A stretch of 64,000 bases of DNA. Source: Planctomonas deserti (GTDB lineage Bacteria; Actinomycetota; Actinomycetes; Actinomycetales; Microbacteriaceae). The stretch is taken from the NCBI RefSeq assembly GCF_003067705.1, contig NZ_QANL01000001.1:744001-808000 (forward strand), read 5' to 3'. The position numbers and the translations under genes were made by a program. Each line of letters starts with the position of its first letter. Positions within the stretch are counted from its first letter, which is position 1. Positions 16,997 through 25,553 of the stretch are shown here, piece after piece. The notes beneath the pieces were generated by a model. It did no database searches and was not told the origin of the DNA. It worked only from the letters and a program-made list of their open reading frames with translations.

Positions 16997-18913
16997 CTAC
17001 GTCGTGGGCAGCCAGACCCGCATGCCCCCCTCGGACCGGTTGGCCCAGCGGAAGTAGGGGATGGTCTGCACGGCGAGGGGTTCGGCCGCGGCCGCGGCGG
17101 CTTCCGCCACCTCGGCCGCCGTGGGATAGGGGTTCGTGCCCGGGGCCGGGCGGCGGGCGCCGTCCGCGACGAGGATGGTCGGCGTGCCGAGGGTCTCGTC
17201 CACCGGGCCCAGCTCCAGCGTCGGGTTCGCCGGCACGAGCACGTCCTCGACGAGGAGGTCGGCGCCGAGGTCGGCCTGCTCGACGCAGTAGACGACGGGC
17301 CCACGGCTCACGGCGACGCAGCCGCGGGACGCGTCGAGGTACGGGTGCGGGCGGTGGGCCACGGGCGGCATGTCGAGCACGAGCTCGACGCGGGTGACCG
17401 CGGAGCCGGTGGGCAGCACGGCGTAGCCGGCCTCGACCCGGGGCTCGACGGCGGCCCCGTTCACGGCGACCGTGAACCCGGTCGCCCAGGCCGGCACCCG
17501 CAGGCGCAGCTCGCCCGCGAAGGCCGCGTCGAAGTCGATGCCGATGGTGCCGTCCCAGGGGTACGCGGTGTCGACGCGGGCGGTGGATCCGTCGGCGAGG
17601 CGGATGTCCCCGGCGGCGTAGAGGTGGAGCTGGAGGCCCTCCGTCGTGCTGGTCGCGACGTAGTGCTGCAGCGACGAGACGAGACGGGCGAGGTTCGGCG
17701 GGCAGCAGGCGCAGGAGTACCAGGTGAGCCGGCTCGACGGGGAGTCCTCGTCGTCTGAGCCGTGGCCGGTGCGCAGCTGCAGTGGGTTCGAGTAGAAGAA
17801 GGCGTCGCCGTCGATGTCCGTGGACACCGCGATGGCGTTGTAGAGGCCGCGCTCCATCTCGTCCGCGAAGCGCGACTCGCCCTGGATGAGGAGCATGCGC
17901 CAGTTCCACATGAAGTTCGCGATCGCGGCGCAGGTCTCGGAGTAGGCGCGGTCCGGCGGCAGCTCGAACGCGTCGCCGAAGGATTCGTCGCGGTGCCGCG
18001 AGCCGAGCCCGCCCGTGATGTACATCTTCTGCTCGTGCACGCTGCGCCACACCCGCTCGAGCGACTCGAGCAGCGCCTCGTCGCCGTTCTCGACGTAGGC
18101 GTCCGCCTCGCCGGCCGTCAGGTAGAGCTGGCGCACGGCGTGACCGGTGGCCTCGGTGACCTCCCGGACGGGCTCGTGGTCCTGGAAGTAGGGGTAGCCG
18201 AAGCGGTCGTGCCCGACGAGGCGGTTGCCGCGGAGGTCGATCATCCGCTGGGCGAGGTCGAGGTACTTCCGCTCCCCCGTGACCCGGTACACCTCGACGA
18301 GCGCCGTCTCGATCTCCGGGTGACCGCAAACCCCGTCGCGGCCCTCGGGCCCGAGCACGTCGTGCACGAGGTCGGCCATTCGCAGGCCGATCTCGAGGAT
18401 GTCCCTGCGCCCGACCGTGCGGGCCCACGCTACGCCCGCCTGCAGCAGGTGGCCGAGGCAGTAGAGCTCGTGGCCCCAGCGCAGGTCCTGGAACCGGTCG
18501 TCGACCTTGACGGTCTGGTAGAAGGAGTTGAGGTAGCCGTCCGCGTCCTGCGCCCGGGTCAGCAGGTCGACCGTCGCGTCGACGAACGGAAGGAACTCCG
18601 ACACGTCGGAGCGCGCCGCCTCCCAGCCGATGGCCTCGAGCGTCTTGTAGATGTCGGAGTCGCTGAAGTGGAAGCCGACGAAGTCGTCGGTGCTCTCACC
18701 CGTCACGCGGCGCATGTTGGGCAGGGCACCGGAGGTCTCGAGCTGCTCGATGCAGTGGCGGAGGGTGCTGGCGCGGTTCACGTGCTGCCACGCGCCGAGC
18801 ATGCCCCCCTCGGCCAGGGAGACGTCGCCGAGGCCGAGCGGCGACAGCGTCACCCGGTCGGTGGCGGCGGGCGCGACGGGCCCGCTCAGGAAGTCGGACG
18901 AAACAGCGCTCAT
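16997..18913 (-). CDS. GH127 family beta-L-arabinofuranosidase
   Basis: 638 residues. The signature positions of GH127 are visible: SETCAAI (catalytic Glu plus zinc-ligand Cys) and the CACCPPN cluster supplying the other Cys ligands and the nucleophile. An (alpha/alpha)6 barrel type N-terminal half has WGHELYCLGHLLQAGVAW and GDAFELPPDRAYSET, followed by a beta-rich C-terminus. No signal peptide is seen, so it acts inside the cell on imported arabinosides. ATG at 18911-18913 is preferred because GGAG lies six bases upstream; an ATG four codons earlier would place that site inside the gene. It is first in the operon, behind the LacI-type operators. Confidence 0.9.
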   Translation of the reverse strand: MSAVSSDFLSGPVAPAATDRVTLSPLGLGDVSLAEGGMLGAWQHVNRASTLRHCIEQLETSGALPNMRRVTGESTDDFVGFHFSDSDIYKTLEAIGWEAARSDVSEFLPFVDATVDLLTRAQDADGYLNSFYQTVKVDDRFQDLRWGHELYCLGHLLQAGVAWARTVGRRDILEIGLRMADLVHDVLGPEGRDGVCGHPEIETALVEVYRVTGERKYLDLAQRMIDLRGNRLVGHDRFGYPYFQDHEPVREVTEATGHAVRQLYLTAGEADAYVENGDEALLESLERVWRSVHEQKMYITGGLGSRHRDESFGDAFELPPDRAYSETCAAIANFMWNWRMLLIQGESRFADEMERGLYNAIAVSTDIDGDAFFYSNPLQLRTGHGSDDEDSPSSRLTWYSCACCPPNLARLVSSLQHYVATSTTEGLQLHLYAAGDIRLADGSTARVDTAYPWDGTIGIDFDAAFAGELRLRVPAWATGFTVAVNGAAVEPRVEAGYAVLPTGSAVTRVELVLDMPPVAHRPHPYLDASRGCVAVSRGPVVYCVEQADLGADLLVEDVLVPANPTLELGPVDETLGTPTILVADGARRPAPGTNPYPTAAEVAEAAAAAAEPLAVQTIPYFRWANRSEGGMRVWLPTT

Positions 18914-18958
18914 GAGCTTCTCCATTGAATGTGAGCGACGCGAGGGCCGCGGGCGGTT

Positions 18959-19006
18959 CTACATCGATGCACTACATCGATGTAGACACATCATGTACAT
19001 CGATGA
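18959..19006. promoter_or_regulatory. LacI-type operator cluster upstream of the arabinoside operon
   Basis: A perfect 14-bp palindrome CTACATCGATGTAG (18972-18985) is flanked by two further ACATCGATG elements (18961-18969 and 18998-19006). The surrounding 60 bp is distinctly AT-rich. A central CG with dyad symmetry is characteristic of LacI-family sites, and the operon's own LacI gene is the obvious partner. Confidence 0.75.
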
Positions 19007-19053
19007 ACGAAACGTCAAGTGGGACGTTGCGGGTCGCCGGGCGCGGCCGCCGT

Positions 19054-19352
19054 GGTCCCTGAGCTCGTCGAAGGGACGCGACATGCCTCACGTCGCTTCG
19101 ACAGGCTCAGCGACCGTATCCTCCGTTTCCAACCGGAGGCGACCAATACGGTCCCTGAGCTTGTCGAAGGGACGAAACGTGCCTCACGTCGCTTCGACAG
19201 GCTCAGCGACCGTATCGAGATCACCCAAACCCGTCCGGGTCCCGCTGGCGGGCACTGTCCCGCCGTTGCGAGCCGGAGGCGACCAACACGGTCCCTGAGC
19301 TTGTCGAAGGGACGAAACGCGCCTCACGTCGCTTCGACAGGCTCAGCGACCG
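19054..19352. repeat. Three hairpin-type dispersed repeat units
   Basis: Units at 19054-19116, 19149-19212 and 19289-19352. Each has a direct arm (GGTCCCTGAGC then TYGTCGAAGGGACG), a spacer of about 17 bases, and an inverted arm (CTTCGACAGGCTCAGCGACCG), so each can fold into a long hairpin. Units 2 and 3 are nearly identical over about 80 bp, including flanks, at a 140-bp spacing, which indicates local duplication. Together with the 31-bp repeats this fills the gene-free stretch 19007-19619, in which I see no convincing coding sequence. Confidence 0.85.
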
Positions 19353-19385
19353 TATCCCTCAGCGCGATCCGGGCAACGGCGTCCG

Positions 19386-19561
19386 ACGCAATTCAGCAGA
19401 TCCGGATCGGCGGTCGGCGTGTCGGCTGTGCTGGACGGCGTGTCGGCCAGGTCTGCTGAATTACGTCCTCGACGGGACCAAATCTGCTGCATCGCGTCGG
19501 GTAGGACTGCGGATCTGCTGAATTACGTCCTCGACGGGACCGGATCTGCTGAGTTGCGTGG
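19386..19561. repeat. 31-bp-period direct repeats plus one inverted copy
   Basis: TCTGCTG starts at 19452, 19483, 19514 and 19545, exactly 31 bp apart. Copies 1 and 3 are identical over 28 bp (TCTGCTGAATTACG then TCCTCGACGGGACC); copies 2 and 4 keep only the first half. An inverted copy (AATTCAGCAGAT) lies at 19390-19401. There are no unique spacers, so this is not CRISPR. It sits just downstream of the chelatase gene. Confidence 0.75.
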
Positions 19562-19619
19562 AGAACCCACCGACCGCGCAACCCACCGACTGCGCAGGCA
19601 TCGAGCGCGGACTCCCTCC

Positions 19620-20420
19620 TCAGGCGCCGTCGACCGCGAGGAAGCGGTCGCGCACGATCTCGACGAGCTCCGCCGGCGGCTCCTCGCCGCGCACGAGGAG
19701 GGGGCGGGTCGCCAGGTCGGCTCCCGCGCGCCGGGCGAGCGTCGCGAAGTATCCCGGGGCGAGCAGGTAGGTGCTCACGACGACGCGGCGGCCGGGATGC
19801 GCGGCGCGGGCCGCCGCCACCGCGTCCTCGAGCCGCGGGGTCGCCGCGGAGATGAACGCGGCCTCGACGGGCCGGCCGATGCGCTCCCCGAGGCGGGCGG
19901 CCACGGTGCGGCAGTCCGCCACGGCGCGGGCGTCGCTCGACCCGGCCGCGCCGAGCACGACCACGTCGTCCTCGGTGACGCCTGCCTCGTCGAGCCGGCG
20001 CACGAGCACGTCGACGAGTCGGTCGTCGGGGCCGAGCGCCCGCGCGATCCTCGTCGGCCGCTCGGACGACGCCGCCTCGCGCACGAGGTCGACGTGCACG
20101 TGGTAGCCCGCCGAGAGCAGCAGCGGCACGATCACGGCCTCGGCGCCCTCATCCAGCGCGTCCAGGGATGCGGGCACGTCCGGTTGCTGCACGTCCACGA
20201 AGCCGCCGGCCACGTGCCTGCCGGGCATGCTGTCCGCGACCGCGTCCACGAGGGCGGCGACCGCCTCCTGCCCGGAGGCCGACGACGTGCCGTGGGAGAC
20301 CGCGAGCAGGGTGGCTGTGCGGCGGCCGACGCGCGCACCGCGGGCGGCGAAGACCCGCGACCCCGGGAAGACCCGCGTCCCGAGGACCCGCGTGGCGAGG
20401 GCCTTCGTCCCGGCGATCAC
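19620..20420 (-). CDS. Sirohydrochlorin chelatase (CbiX/SirB-like)
   Basis: 266 residues, the double-domain length. The first repeat contains LLAVSHGTSSASGQEAV (metal-binding His) and the second LLSAGYHVHVDL. Later YLLAPGYFATLA mirrors it, matching the two-lobed CbiX fold. It inserts iron (for siroheme) or cobalt into sirohydrochlorin. The GTG start at 20418-20420 overlaps the nirD stop, so it is coupled to nirD. Siroheme is the cofactor of NirB encoded divergently, so iron is the probable metal. No separate precorrin-2 dehydrogenase gene is visible here. Confidence 0.85.
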   Translation of the reverse strand: MIAGTKALATRVLGTRVFPGSRVFAARGARVGRRTATLLAVSHGTSSASGQEAVAALVDAVADSMPGRHVAGGFVDVQQPDVPASLDALDEGAEAVIVPLLLSAGYHVHVDLVREAASSERPTRIARALGPDDRLVDVLVRRLDEAGVTEDDVVVLGAAGSSDARAVADCRTVAARLGERIGRPVEAAFISAATPRLEDAVAAARAAHPGRRVVVSTYLLAPGYFATLARRAGADLATRPLLVRGEEPPAELVEIVRDRFLAVDGA

Positions 20421-20785
20421 GGCGTCACCTCGACCTCGATGAACCCGCCCACGATGCGCGTGCGGAAGGTCTGCAGGAAGAGGCTCGGATCGGTGAAGCA
20501 CTCCCCGGTGCCGAGGTCGTAGACCTGCTTGTGCAGGGGCGACGCGACGGTTGGCCGCTCGCCCTTCGAGCCCACGATGCCGCGCGCCATCACGTTCGCG
20601 CCGGCGTGCGGGTCGCGGTGTTCGACGGCGTAGACCTCGCCGGGCGCGAGGAGGAAGAGCGCGATCTGCTTCGCGCGGAGCAGCACGGCCTCACCCCAGG
20701 ACGGCTCGAGGTCGTCGACGGCGCAGGCGCGCTCCCAGGCGGCATCCGAGGTGCTCCGTGCCGACGGCTCCATCGTCAACGTCAT
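20417..20785 (-). CDS. nirD: Nitrite reductase small subunit
   Basis: 122 residues, a Rieske-like fold of the NirD family with GEVYAVEHRDPHAGANVMARGIVG and SPLHKQVYDLGTGECFTD. As is usual for NirD, the Cys/His ligands of a true Rieske cluster are not all kept. ATG at 20783-20785 follows a GGAAGGAG ribosome site. It works with NirB in cytoplasmic NADH-dependent nitrite reduction to ammonium. Unusually, it is not next to nirB on the same strand but divergent from it. Confidence 0.88.
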   Translation of the reverse strand: MTLTMEPSARSTSDAAWERACAVDDLEPSWGEAVLLRAKQIALFLLAPGEVYAVEHRDPHAGANVMARGIVGSKGERPTVASPLHKQVYDLGTGECFTDPSLFLQTFRTRIVGGFIEVEVTP

Positions 20786-20842
20786 GGTGACTCCTTCCTC
20801 CACCGGGGCGACTCCCCGTGAACAGGACCCTAGGTGCGGCAT

Positions 20843-20880
20843 GTTTCGGTTCCTGGCGCCTTTCGTTTCGGGGGCGTGAA
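20843..20880 (-). promoter_or_regulatory. GlnR-like site facing nirD
   Basis: Reading leftwards: TTCAC-n6-GAAAC (20865-20880), then 17 bases, then GAAAC (20843-20847). The elements fall on an 11-bp phase, matching three of the four half-sites in the actinobacterial GlnR pattern GTnAC-n6-GAAAC repeated. Assignment is inference from that known pattern. Confidence 0.55.
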
Positions 20881-20919
20881 ACGCACCTCACACCGCTCGG
20901 GTGGCCGTGTGCGCCGCCC

Positions 20920-20956
20920 GTTACCCGGGGTTACACGCGGGAAACGGCGGGGTAAC
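20920..20956 (+). promoter_or_regulatory. GlnR-like site facing nirB
   Basis: GTTAC-n6-GAAAC-n6-GTAAC at 20930-20956, exactly 11-bp phased, with an additional GTTAC at 20920-20924. This matches the GlnR a1-b1-a2 half-site arrangement and lies 52 bp upstream of the nirB ATG. Confidence 0.65.
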
Positions 20957-21007
20957 CGCGTCCCCGTACCGTTCGAAGTCAGCATCCGCGGCAGCACCGG
21001 AGGACAC

Positions 21008-23635
21008 ATGACGACACCTGAGAACGCCACGACGCGCATCCCCCGCACCGTGGTCGTGGTCGGCGGCGGACCGGCGGCCCACCGCCTCGTCGAGGCCCTG
21101 AGCGCCCGCGCGGAACCCGGCACGGTGCGCATCACCGTGCTCGCCGAAGAGGCGCACCGCCCGTACGACCGGGTGGCGCTCAGCCGGCGGCTGTACGCGG
21201 AGGACGAGGACCTGACGCTCGCCCCAGCGCTGTGGGAGCACCCGGACGTCACCCTCCGGCTCGGCGAGCGCGCCGTCTCGGTGGACCCGGCCACCCGCTC
21301 GGTGACCACGTCGACCGGGGACGTGCTGGCCTACGACGACCTCGTGCTCGCCACCGGATCCTCCGCCCCGGTGCCCGACATCGTCGGCAAGGAGCACGCC
21401 CTCGTCTACCGCACCATCGACGACGTGCAGCACCTGCGCACCGAGGTTCGGCGCCGCGCCGCGGAGCTGGGCCGCCCGGCCCGCGTGCTCGTCGCCGGCG
21501 GCGGGCTTCTCGGACTCGAGGCCGCGGGCGGAGTCGCCGCGCTCGGCGCGGATGCGGCCGTGGTGCACTCCGGGTCGTGGCTCATGTCGGCGCAACTCGA
21601 CGAGGGCGCTGGGCAGGCCCTCGGGCGCCTCATCGCGGCGCAGGGCGTCACGCTGCACCTGGGCACGCGCCCGCGGGCGATCGTCACGGACGACGCCGGA
21701 GCGGTCACCGGCGTCACCTTCGCCAGCGCCCAGAGGACGCCGGCCGACCTCGTGGTCTTCGCCATCGGCATCACCCCGCGGGACGAGCTGGCCCGCGACG
21801 CCGGGCTCGAGCTCGGCCCCCGCGGCGGCGTCGCGATCGGCACGGAGTGCCGTTCGAGCGACCCGCACATCTGGGCCATCGGCGAGGTCGCCAGCTTCGA
21901 CGGCCGCTGCGTAGGGCTCGTCGCGCCGGCGAACGCCATGGCCGAGGTGGTCGCGGACCGCCTGCTCGGCGGGGCCGCCGAGTTCACCACGGTGGACGAT
22001 GCGACCAAGCTCAAGCTCTCCGGCGTCGAGGTCGCGAGCTTCGGCGACGCGCTCGCCACCGCCGAGAACGCGCTCGAGATTGTCTACGCCGACCCCGCCC
22101 GCGGGCTGTACCAGAAGATCGTGGTGTCCGACGACGCGAAGACGCTGCTCGGCGGCATGTTCGTCGGCGACGCCTCGCCGTACGCATCGCTGCGCCCGCT
22201 CGTCGGCAGCGCCCTTACGAGCGAACCCGCGGCCTACCTGTCGGCCGCCGGGGCAGAACCGCCCGCCGATGACGCCCTCCCCGACGCCGCGCTGGTCTGC
22301 TCCTGCAACAACGTGACCGTCGGGACCGTGCGGGATGCGGTCGTCGGCGCGCACGGCGACCACGGCGAGGCGTGCACCACCCTCGGGCCGCTGAAGGCCT
22401 GCACGCGCGCGGGCACCCAGTGCGGATCCTGCGTCCCGCTCGTGAAGAAGATCCTGGAGTCGGAGCTCGCGAAGGCCGGCGTCACCGTGTCCCGCGCGCT
22501 CTGCGAACACTTCTCGCTCTCCCGGCAGGAGCTGTTCGAGTCGGTGCGCGTGTTGCAGCTCACCTCGTTCGAGGAGATCCTCGCCCGCTTCGGCTCCGGC
22601 CGGGGCTGCGACGTCTGCAAGCCCGTTGTCGGCTCGATCCTCGCCACCCAGCAGGGCGAGTACATCCTGGACGGCGGCCGCGGCACCCTGCAGGACACGA
22701 ACGACCGCGCCATGGCGAACATGCAGAAGGACGGCACGTACTCCGTCGTTCCGCGCATTCCGGGCGGCGAGATCTCGCCCGCCAAGCTGGCCGTGATCGC
22801 CCAGGTCGCCACGGACTTCGGCCTGTACACGAAGATCACCGGCGGGCAGCGCATCGACATGTTCGGCGCGCGGCTCGAGCAGCTTCCGGACATCTGGCGG
22901 CGCCTCGTCGACGCCGGATTCGAGTCCGGTCAGGCCTACGGGAAGGCCCTGCGCAACGTGAAGAGCTGCGTCGGGTCGACCTGGTGCCGCTTCGGCGTGC
23001 AGGACTCCGTGTCCATGGCCGTGAATCTGGAGCTGAGGTACCGTGGCCTGCGCGCGCCGCACAAGTTCAAGTTCGGCGTCTCCGGCTGCGCGCGGGAGTG
23101 CGCCGAGGCGAGGGGCAAGGACGTGGGGGTGATCGCCACGGACAAGGGGTGGAACATGTACGTCGGCGGTAACGGGGGCTTCCAGCCGACGCACGCCCAG
23201 CTGCTCGCGGGCGACCTGGACGACGAGACCCTCGTGCGCTACATCGACCGGTACCTCATGTACTACATCCGCACAGCGGACCGCCTGCAGCGCACGGCCC
23301 GCTGGATGGAGGACCTCGACGGCGGCCTCGACCACGTCCGCGACGTCGTGGTGCATGACTCGCTCGGCCTCGCGGAGGACCTCGAGGCGGCGATGGCGCG
23401 CCACGTCGACACGTACCAGGACGAGTGGGCGGCGACGCTCGCCGATCCCGAGCGCCTGCGCCGCTTCCGGTCCTTCGTGAACGCGCCCGCGACGCCGGAT
23501 CCGACCGTGGCCCGGGTGCCGGAGCGCGACCAGTCCCGCCCGGCGACCGAGGAGGATCGGCGCGCGGGCGCCGTGCTCCTGTCCGGGGCGACCATCCCGG
23601 TGCGGGACGGCGCCGGCGGAGGGCGAGGCCGATGA
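21008..23635 (+). CDS. nirB: Nitrite reductase [NAD(P)H] large subunit
   Basis: 875 residues. Order: FAD/NAD pyridine-disulphide reductase fold (VVVVGGGPAAHRLVEA, then LVAGGGLLGLEAAGG); BFD-type [2Fe-2S] domain (CSCNNV, CGSC); a second segment with CEHFSLSRQELF and GCDVCKP; and the siroheme-[4Fe-4S] domain with CVGSTWCRFG and FGVSGCARECAEARGKD, where all four cluster Cys are present. It reduces nitrite to ammonium in the cytoplasm with NirD. ATG at 21008 follows AGGA. The stop overlaps cobA by four bases, so nirB, cobA and hemD form an operon. Confidence 0.94.
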   Translation: MTTPENATTRIPRTVVVVGGGPAAHRLVEALSARAEPGTVRITVLAEEAHRPYDRVALSRRLYAEDEDLTLAPALWEHPDVTLRLGERAVSVDPATRSVTTSTGDVLAYDDLVLATGSSAPVPDIVGKEHALVYRTIDDVQHLRTEVRRRAAELGRPARVLVAGGGLLGLEAAGGVAALGADAAVVHSGSWLMSAQLDEGAGQALGRLIAAQGVTLHLGTRPRAIVTDDAGAVTGVTFASAQRTPADLVVFAIGITPRDELARDAGLELGPRGGVAIGTECRSSDPHIWAIGEVASFDGRCVGLVAPANAMAEVVADRLLGGAAEFTTVDDATKLKLSGVEVASFGDALATAENALEIVYADPARGLYQKIVVSDDAKTLLGGMFVGDASPYASLRPLVGSALTSEPAAYLSAAGAEPPADDALPDAALVCSCNNVTVGTVRDAVVGAHGDHGEACTTLGPLKACTRAGTQCGSCVPLVKKILESELAKAGVTVSRALCEHFSLSRQELFESVRVLQLTSFEEILARFGSGRGCDVCKPVVGSILATQQGEYILDGGRGTLQDTNDRAMANMQKDGTYSVVPRIPGGEISPAKLAVIAQVATDFGLYTKITGGQRIDMFGARLEQLPDIWRRLVDAGFESGQAYGKALRNVKSCVGSTWCRFGVQDSVSMAVNLELRYRGLRAPHKFKFGVSGCARECAEARGKDVGVIATDKGWNMYVGGNGGFQPTHAQLLAGDLDDETLVRYIDRYLMYYIRTADRLQRTARWMEDLDGGLDHVRDVVVHDSLGLAEDLEAAMARHVDTYQDEWAATLADPERLRRFRSFVNAPATPDPTVARVPERDQSRPATEEDRRAGAVLLSGATIPVRDGAGGGRGR

Positions 23636-24420
23636 CCGGCGCCGGACGCAGGGGCTCCGTCACGCTGATCGGCGGCGGACCGGGGACCGAGGAGCTGCTC
23701 ACGCTCGCCGGAGCCGCCGCCCTGCGAGACGCCGACGTCGTGCTGTTCGACCGGCTCGCCCCGCACGCCACGCTCGCGACCCTCGCGCCGAACGCCGAGC
23801 TCATCGATGTGGGCAAGAGGCCGCACCACCACCCGGTGAGCCAGTCGGACATCGAGGACCTGCTCGTCGCGCACGCCCTCGCCGGGGCGAACGTCGCCCG
23901 GTTGAAGGGCGGCGACCCCTACGTCTTCGGCCGGGGTGGCGAGGAGGTGGCCGCGTGTCGGCGGGCCGGCGTGCCGGTGCGGGTCATCCCCGGCGTGACC
24001 AGCGCGATCTCGGTGCCCGCCGCAGCGGGCATCCCCCTGACCCACCGGGGCGTCAGCAAGCTGTTCACCGTCGTCTCGGGTCACGAGCCGCTGACCGAGG
24101 TCGAGTACCGCAGCCTCGCCGGACTCGGCGGCACCATCGTCGTGCTCATGGGGGTCGGCACGCTGCCCGCCACGAGCTACGGCCTGCAGCGTGAGGGCAT
24201 GTCGCCCCGCATGCCCGTCGCGATCGTGGAGCGGGGCTATTCGCCGCGGCAGCGGACGACGTTCGCCGACCTCGGCACCGTGGTCGAGGTCGCCGCGCAG
24301 GCGGCCGTGTCCTCACCCGCGGTGCTCGTGATCGGCGAGGTGGTGCGCCTGGCGCACGAGGGGGATGCGGAGGCGATCGGCGTGGTCCGCGACGGAGCGG
24401 CCCACGCTGCAGCAGGATGA
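23632..24420 (+). CDS. cobA: Uroporphyrinogen-III C-methyltransferase
   Basis: 262 residues, a single SUMT domain without a CysG dehydrogenase part. Motifs: [45 protein letters not shown] and [21 protein letters not shown]. It makes precorrin-2 from uroporphyrinogen III, the first committed step to siroheme. The ATGA overlaps with nirB and hemD tie it to nitrite reduction. The oxidation of precorrin-2 to sirohydrochlorin must come from elsewhere. Confidence 0.92.
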   Translation: MTGAGRRGSVTLIGGGPGTEELLTLAGAAALRDADVVLFDRLAPHATLATLAPNAELIDVGKRPHHHPVSQSDIEDLLVAHALAGANVARLKGGDPYVFGRGGEEVAACRRAGVPVRVIPGVTSAISVPAAAGIPLTHRGVSKLFTVVSGHEPLTEVEYRSLAGLGGTIVVLMGVGTLPATSYGLQREGMSPRMPVAIVERGYSPRQRTTFADLGTVVEVAAQAAVSSPAVLVIGEVVRLAHEGDAEAIGVVRDGAAHAAAG

Positions 24421-25553
24421 CGATCGTGACCGACAGCGCGCCCGTGCCGGGCTTCCGGGCGGACCAGCTCGAGGGGTTCCGGATCGGCGTGACGAGCGAC
24501 CGCCGCAGCGAGGACCTCATCGACGCCCTCGAGCGCCGCGGCGGGACCGTGCTGCACGCGCCCACGCTGCGCATCGCGCACGCCGAGCACGACGAGCCGC
24601 TCATCGAGGACACCCGGGTGCTCATCGACGCCGCGCCTGACGTGCTGCTCGCCACCACCTCCTACGGCATCCGCCGCTGGTTCGAGGTGGCGGACTCCGC
24701 CGGGCTGGGACAGGAGCTCACCGACGCGCTGGCCGAGACCGACATCCTGGTGCGCGGCCCCAAGGCGCGCGGGGCGATCCGCGCGGCGGGCCTCGACGAC
24801 GCGGGCATGAGCGACGAGGAGACCACGGCCTCCCTCGTCGACAAGACGCTCGCCGAGTACCCGCACGCGACGGCGGTCGCGGTGCAGCTGCACGGCCAGA
24901 CCGACGAGCACCAGCTCTCCCGGCTGCGCGACGCCGGCGTGCGCGTGCTCACCGTCGCGCCCTACCGCTGGGTGTCGCCGGACGCGGCGGACGAGCGCGT
25001 TGGCCGCCTCATCGACGCCATCGTCGCGCGGCAGCTGGACGCCGTCACGTTCACGAGCGCGCCCGCCGTGCACGCCCTGTTCGGCGCCGCCGAGGCGCTC
25101 GGCCGCATCGAGCCGCTCCTCGACGCGATGCGCTCGGACGTGCTGTCGGCGGCCGTCGGACCCGTGACCGCCGCCCCGCTCGAGGCAGCGGGCATCCAGC
25201 CCATCCAGCCGCAGCGCTACCGGATGGGCGCCCTCATCCGCCTGGTCTGCGAGTACCTCGAGCAGAACCGGGTCCTCCGCGTGCAGACGCGGCAGGGCGA
25301 CCTCGCCATCCGCGGGGCCTCCGTCGACATCGCCGGGCGCCGCATCCCGCTCTCCCCTGCCGCAGAGGCGCTCATGCGCGCGCTCGTCGCCGCGAACGGC
25401 GGGGTCGTGTCGCGGGCGGAGCTCGCCGCACTGCTGCCCGGCACGGTCGACGACCACGCCATGGAGGTGACGCTGAGCCGGCTCCGGCAGACCCTCGGCG
25501 TCCCCGGCCTCGTGCAGACCGTGGTGAAGCGCGGCTACCGCCTGGACGTCTAG
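24417..25553 (+). CDS. hemD: Uroporphyrinogen-III synthase fused to a winged-helix DNA-binding domain
   Basis: 378 residues. Residues about 1-270 have the HemD fold (GFRIGVTSDRRSEDLIDALERRG, AVQLHGQ, VTFTSAPAVHALF). Residues about 285-378 form an OmpR-type winged helix (PLSPAAEALMRALVAANGGVVSRAELAALLPG, MEVTLSRLRQTLGV, VQTVVKRGYRLDV). This fusion is known in actinobacteria, where it is often called a HemD/response-regulator hybrid. It may both make uroporphyrinogen III and sense nitrogen or tetrapyrrole state. It is the last gene of the nirB operon. Confidence 0.88.
   Translation: MTIVTDSAPVPGFRADQLEGFRIGVTSDRRSEDLIDALERRGGTVLHAPTLRIAHAEHDEPLIEDTRVLIDAAPDVLLATTSYGIRRWFEVADSAGLGQELTDALAETDILVRGPKARGAIRAAGLDDAGMSDEETTASLVDKTLAEYPHATAVAVQLHGQTDEHQLSRLRDAGVRVLTVAPYRWVSPDAADERVGRLIDAIVARQLDAVTFTSAPAVHALFGAAEALGRIEPLLDAMRSDVLSAAVGPVTAAPLEAAGIQPIQPQRYRMGALIRLVCEYLEQNRVLRVQTRQGDLAIRGASVDIAGRRIPLSPAAEALMRALVAANGGVVSRAELAALLPGTVDDHAMEVTLSRLRQTLGVPGLVQTVVKRGYRLDV

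Noticed and set aside
19019-19459. Short open frames across the repeat block
   Set aside because: Their translations only reflect the repeat unit (for example VPEPVEGT or RSLSLSKGR strings) and have no ribosome sites or independent codon signal.
19452-19561. A possible CRISPR array, because repeats recur every 31 bp
   Set aside because: There are no unique spacers of CRISPR length between full repeats, only four copies of which two are partial, and no cas genes in the window.
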